Source: Suilimivivens sp964393865 (GTDB lineage: Bacteria > Bacillota > Clostridia > Lachnospirales > Lachnospiraceae). From it: a stretch of 7,335 nucleotides of DNA. This document shows, piece by piece, positions 5,341-7,335 of this stretch. Position 1 is the stretch's first letter; the number at the start of each line of letters is the position of its first letter. The stretch spans positions 1-7,335 of the forward strand of contig CAYMUW010000076.1 of assembly GCA_964393865.1 (NCBI GenBank). The letters run 5' to 3'. The notes beneath the pieces are model-generated. The model was not told where the DNA came from. It searched no databases and was given only the letters and a program-made list of their open reading frames with translations. The translations under genes and the position numbers were made by a program.

Positions 5341-6473
5341 AATGGTACTACCCAATCCTCCAGCACGCTGTTTTTTCCGATTATCTCCCAGGGACATGCT
5401 CTGCCGGCAAAGCAATACCTGCAGCGTTCCATGGGAATCAGCAGTCTGGCCTTCAGGACGGGAACCGTCAGCGTGTCATCATACAGATCAATTCCTTCAT
5501 CCACAGGCAGCTCCTGTCCAAACGCCGTATTGAAATATTTCGTAGTAAAAGGCGCATAACAGGGCGCAAGCTTCCCCTCATGCAGACAGGTGCAGGATGC
5601 CTGAAAACAACTGTAAAAGAAATTCTCCTCCGGCTGCGCCGTCAACGTCTGCGTCTTGTTAAATTCCGTAATCATCGGCGTAATGGTATAGGGGATTTTC
5701 TGTTCATACAAAAATGCCTTGATTTTCTGAACCTTATCCTTCAATGGGGGATAGAAGGAAATATGAAAAAATGCCATATTCTTCTTCATGAGCTCTATCA
5801 GCGAGGGCTCCATGCGTTCAACCAGCAATCCGTTTGTCACAACGGTGATGATACTTGCGGGATATAACCCCCGCGCCAGCTCAATGAATTTGCCAAGCTC
5901 AGGATTCAGCAAGGGTTCTCCGCCCAATATCCGGATAACGCCGATATCAATGATCTGTTTCTTAAGCTGGCGCAGATCAGATGCGAAACGCTCATATTCT
6001 GTATAAACCGGCTGCTTCACAAGCGGTGAGTAATGCGTACAGTATTTGCAGTTCAGATTACAATGATCCACCGCATGAAACTCCAGATAAGACAAATAAG
6101 GATCCTCCAGCATCGGCAAGAGCAGCCGGGACACTGCTTCCGGCTGTTTTCTGATCCGGGAGCTCAGCCGGATTCCATCATAAATATCCTGCACCTCCAC
6201 GCCTGCCCTGAGCAGTGCAAAGACAAGCTCATTCTGCTGGATATAATATTCCTTTGGTATGATGATCGCTGCAAGCTCCCCGGCAGCATATCTTCCGCCA
6301 AATTCCCGGACAGATATTTCCATATGCCCATGAGGCTCTCCCAAAACGACAAACGCATCCACAGCTACGGCTTCCCCGCCATTCTGAACAAGGATTTCAG
6401 AATATTCCTTTTCCAGAATATCCTTCATCAGACTACTCCATTTTGAGTTACCAAAAACAGCTGCATGCAACAT
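5331..6473 (-). CDS. Radical SAM protein with extra C-terminal cysteine motifs
   Basis: I choose ATG 6471-6473 (380 residues, MLHAAVFGNSKW...) because GAGAGGAG at 6480-6487 lies six bases upstream. The frame is open for 62 more codons to an ATG at 6657-6659, but that part overlaps the preceding gene and reads as shadow sequence. Residues 1-105 form an uncharacterised alpha/beta N-terminal domain (AVFGNSKW ... VEVQDIYDGIRL). The radical SAM core follows, with the cluster motif CNLNCKYC (Cys138, 142, 145) in HAVDHCNLNCKYCTHYSPL, and GGEPLLNPEL at 184-193. C-terminal cysteines at 289, 294, 296, 305, 351, 354 and 360 suggest a SPASM-like region binding one or two further iron-sulfur clusters. Such enzymes cleave S-adenosylmethionine to make a radical for difficult chemistry. 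The substrate is not evident; no precursor peptide is obvious nearby, and the operon with a glycosyltransferase points to a sugar or glycan-linked substrate. It lies 13 bases after the stop of that transferase, and the stop codon overlaps its ribosome site. Confidence 0.8.
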   Translation of the reverse strand: MLHAAVFGNSKWSSLMKDILEKEYSEILVQNGGEAVAVDAFVVLGEPHGHMEISVREFGGRYAAGELAAIIIPKEYYIQQNELVFALLRAGVEVQDIYDGIRLSSRIRKQPEAVSRLLLPMLEDPYLSYLEFHAVDHCNLNCKYCTHYSPLVKQPVYTEYERFASDLRQLKKQIIDIGVIRILGGEPLLNPELGKFIELARGLYPASIITVVTNGLLVERMEPSLIELMKKNMAFFHISFYPPLKDKVQKIKAFLYEQKIPYTITPMITEFNKTQTLTAQPEENFFYSCFQASCTCLHEGKLAPCYAPFTTKYFNTAFGQELPVDEGIDLYDDTLTVPVLKARLLIPMERCRYCFAGRACPWEIIGKNSVLEDWVVPFYR

Positions 6474-6486
6474 AAAATGCTCCTCT

Positions 6487-7335
6487 CTATAAAAAAGATA
6501 ACAAATCTCTGTGCAGTTCCCGCGCCCTGGCTTTCCAGGTATGATCCGAAGCAGCCAGGTCAAATCCGGCTGAAGCAATTCTCTGCATCCTGTTTTCATC
6601 CGAAAGCAGGTCAAGAATGGACTGTGGCAGCATAGACAGACTCTCCTCTGATAAATCAAACGGTACCCATGTATCCGGAGGCAGTTCTTCCTTTAAATAT
6701 CGGGAGGCTTCCGATACAGCCACTGCGCCGCACAGCATGGCGTTAAACACCCTCTCATGACTGCCGTCCTTAAACCAGGGCAATGTATTCAGTACCATCT
6801 TACTGTTCTCCATCAGTGACAGACTCTTTTCCGGAGCAACTCTGCCTCCATAATGGACATTAGGTAGTCTGACCCAGTCGCATTGGGACCATCCATCTCC
6901 ATATAATTCCAATGGGATTCCCGCTTTGGCAACAGAAGAGATTATCCGTTCTCTGTAATAAGAGCTTACCGTTCTTTCTATATATACGCAAGAGGAAATA
7001 AACCTTCGCAGTTCCTCATCCGCAAGGATCACGCCGGATTCCTGAAGCTGCTGTTCAACTACATTTTCAATAGTATCTTCCGGATTTTCCAGCAGCTGGC
7101 TGATGCTGCGCTCGCATATCCGCTCAGCCGGGAAATTCCAGATTGAAAAGTCAGGCTTTTGTGTTATGTAATCGGCATACAGGCTGCCTGCATACAGTAC
7201 GTCGATTTTCCTCTCGGACACAGGTTTATGAATCGGACATAAGGAAGTCCCGCCGTGAGCCAAAAAACCGTTAACGGAAATTTCAGGATAAAACCGGTTC
7301 ACATAATTCATGTGATTGCGATCGATGCATAATAC
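6487..7335 (-). CDS. CgeB-type glycosyltransferase, 5' end beyond the window
   Basis: The frame is open through the right edge (base 7335), so the internal ATG at 7309-7311 is probably not the start: the eight codons before it read VLCIDRNH, continuing into MNYVNRFYP and GFLAHGGT, a junction typical of CgeB/DUF3880 transferases (DRxHxxYV...LPHGG). 282 codons are visible. Counting from the internal Met, IDVLYAGSLY (36-45), LELYGDGW (134-141), NVHYGGRVAPEKSLSLMENSK (151-171) and ERVFNAMLCGAVAVSE (186-201) fit the Glyco_trans_1_2 domain, in which the Arg-x-Phe segment and following small residues form the donor pocket. It is probably cytoplasmic and acts on a surface glycan. The gene is first in the visible minus-strand operon and leads into the radical SAM gene with 13 bases between. 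The sugar and acceptor are unknown. Confidence 0.8.
   Translation of the reverse strand, partial: VLCIDRNHMNYVNRFYPEISVNGFLAHGGTSLCPIHKPVSERKIDVLYAGSLYADYITQKPDFSIWNFPAERICERSISQLLENPEDTIENVVEQQLQESGVILADEELRRFISSCVYIERTVSSYYRERIISSVAKAGIPLELYGDGWSQCDWVRLPNVHYGGRVAPEKSLSLMENSKMVLNTLPWFKDGSHERVFNAMLCGAVAVSEASRYLKEELPPDTWVPFDLSEESLSMLPQSILDLLSDENRMQRIASAGFDLAASDHTWKARARELHRDLLSFL

Noticed and set aside
6474..6659. The 62-codon N-terminal extension of the radical SAM frame.
   Set aside because: It overlaps the preceding glycosyltransferase in another frame, is rich in residues unlike a real N-terminus, and a strong ribosome site supports the ATG at 6471-6473.
1..7335. CRISPR array, tRNA or rRNA genes, transposase genes.
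   Set aside because: No regularly spaced short repeats, no cloverleaf-like segment and no transposase motif were found on either strand.

Overview
The window looks like part of a surface-glycan (capsule, teichoic-acid-like or flagellin glycosylation) locus from a Gram-positive anaerobe of the Clostridia, most likely a gut Lachnospiraceae-type organism. This rests on strong AGGAG-type ribosome sites, a consensus sigma-A promoter, and the protein families present: a LicD phosphotransferase fused to a CDP-glycerol-transferase-like domain and a beta-propeller, CgeB-type glycosyltransferases, a radical SAM protein with extra cysteine motifs, a small cystatin-like protein and a decayed NeuC fragment. 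The host assignment is inference; no rRNA or housekeeping gene is present.

Layout. Bases 1-258 (minus) hold a degenerate, truncated NeuC-like sugar 2-epimerase remnant. It is joined directly to a roughly 110-base leader-like element (262-370). Bases 402-1374 are an AT-rich islet of decayed or small open frames. Its one convincing gene is a 96-residue cystatin-like protein (770-1060, minus), which lies between two 28-base inverted repeats. Bases 1375-3921 (minus) encode an 848-residue three-domain protein (LicD, GT-B-like, seven-bladed propeller). Its upstream region (3922-4173) carries a second copy of the leader element, followed on the minus strand by a strong intrinsic-terminator hairpin. 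The same region contains a good plus-strand promoter for the divergent glycosyltransferase gene at 4174-5340. That gene meets, tail to tail with a 10-base overlap, a minus-strand operon: a CgeB-type glycosyltransferase (6487 to beyond the window end) followed by a radical SAM protein (5331-6473).

Together the genes suggest a pathway that builds and decorates a surface polymer: two glycosyltransferases transfer sugars, the LicD fusion adds a phospho-alcohol (choline, glycerol or ribitol phosphate; which one cannot be told), and the radical SAM protein may modify a sugar, a lipid carrier or a peptide. The most unusual signal is the duplicated leader. It occurs once in front of the LicD fusion and once in front of the dead NeuC fragment, about 88% identical over 90 aligned bases. 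In both copies a 10-base-pair, 6-base-loop hairpin follows, and its pairing is largely kept although the 3' arm has diverged. This points to an RNA attenuator or antitermination element that may control several genes of the locus.
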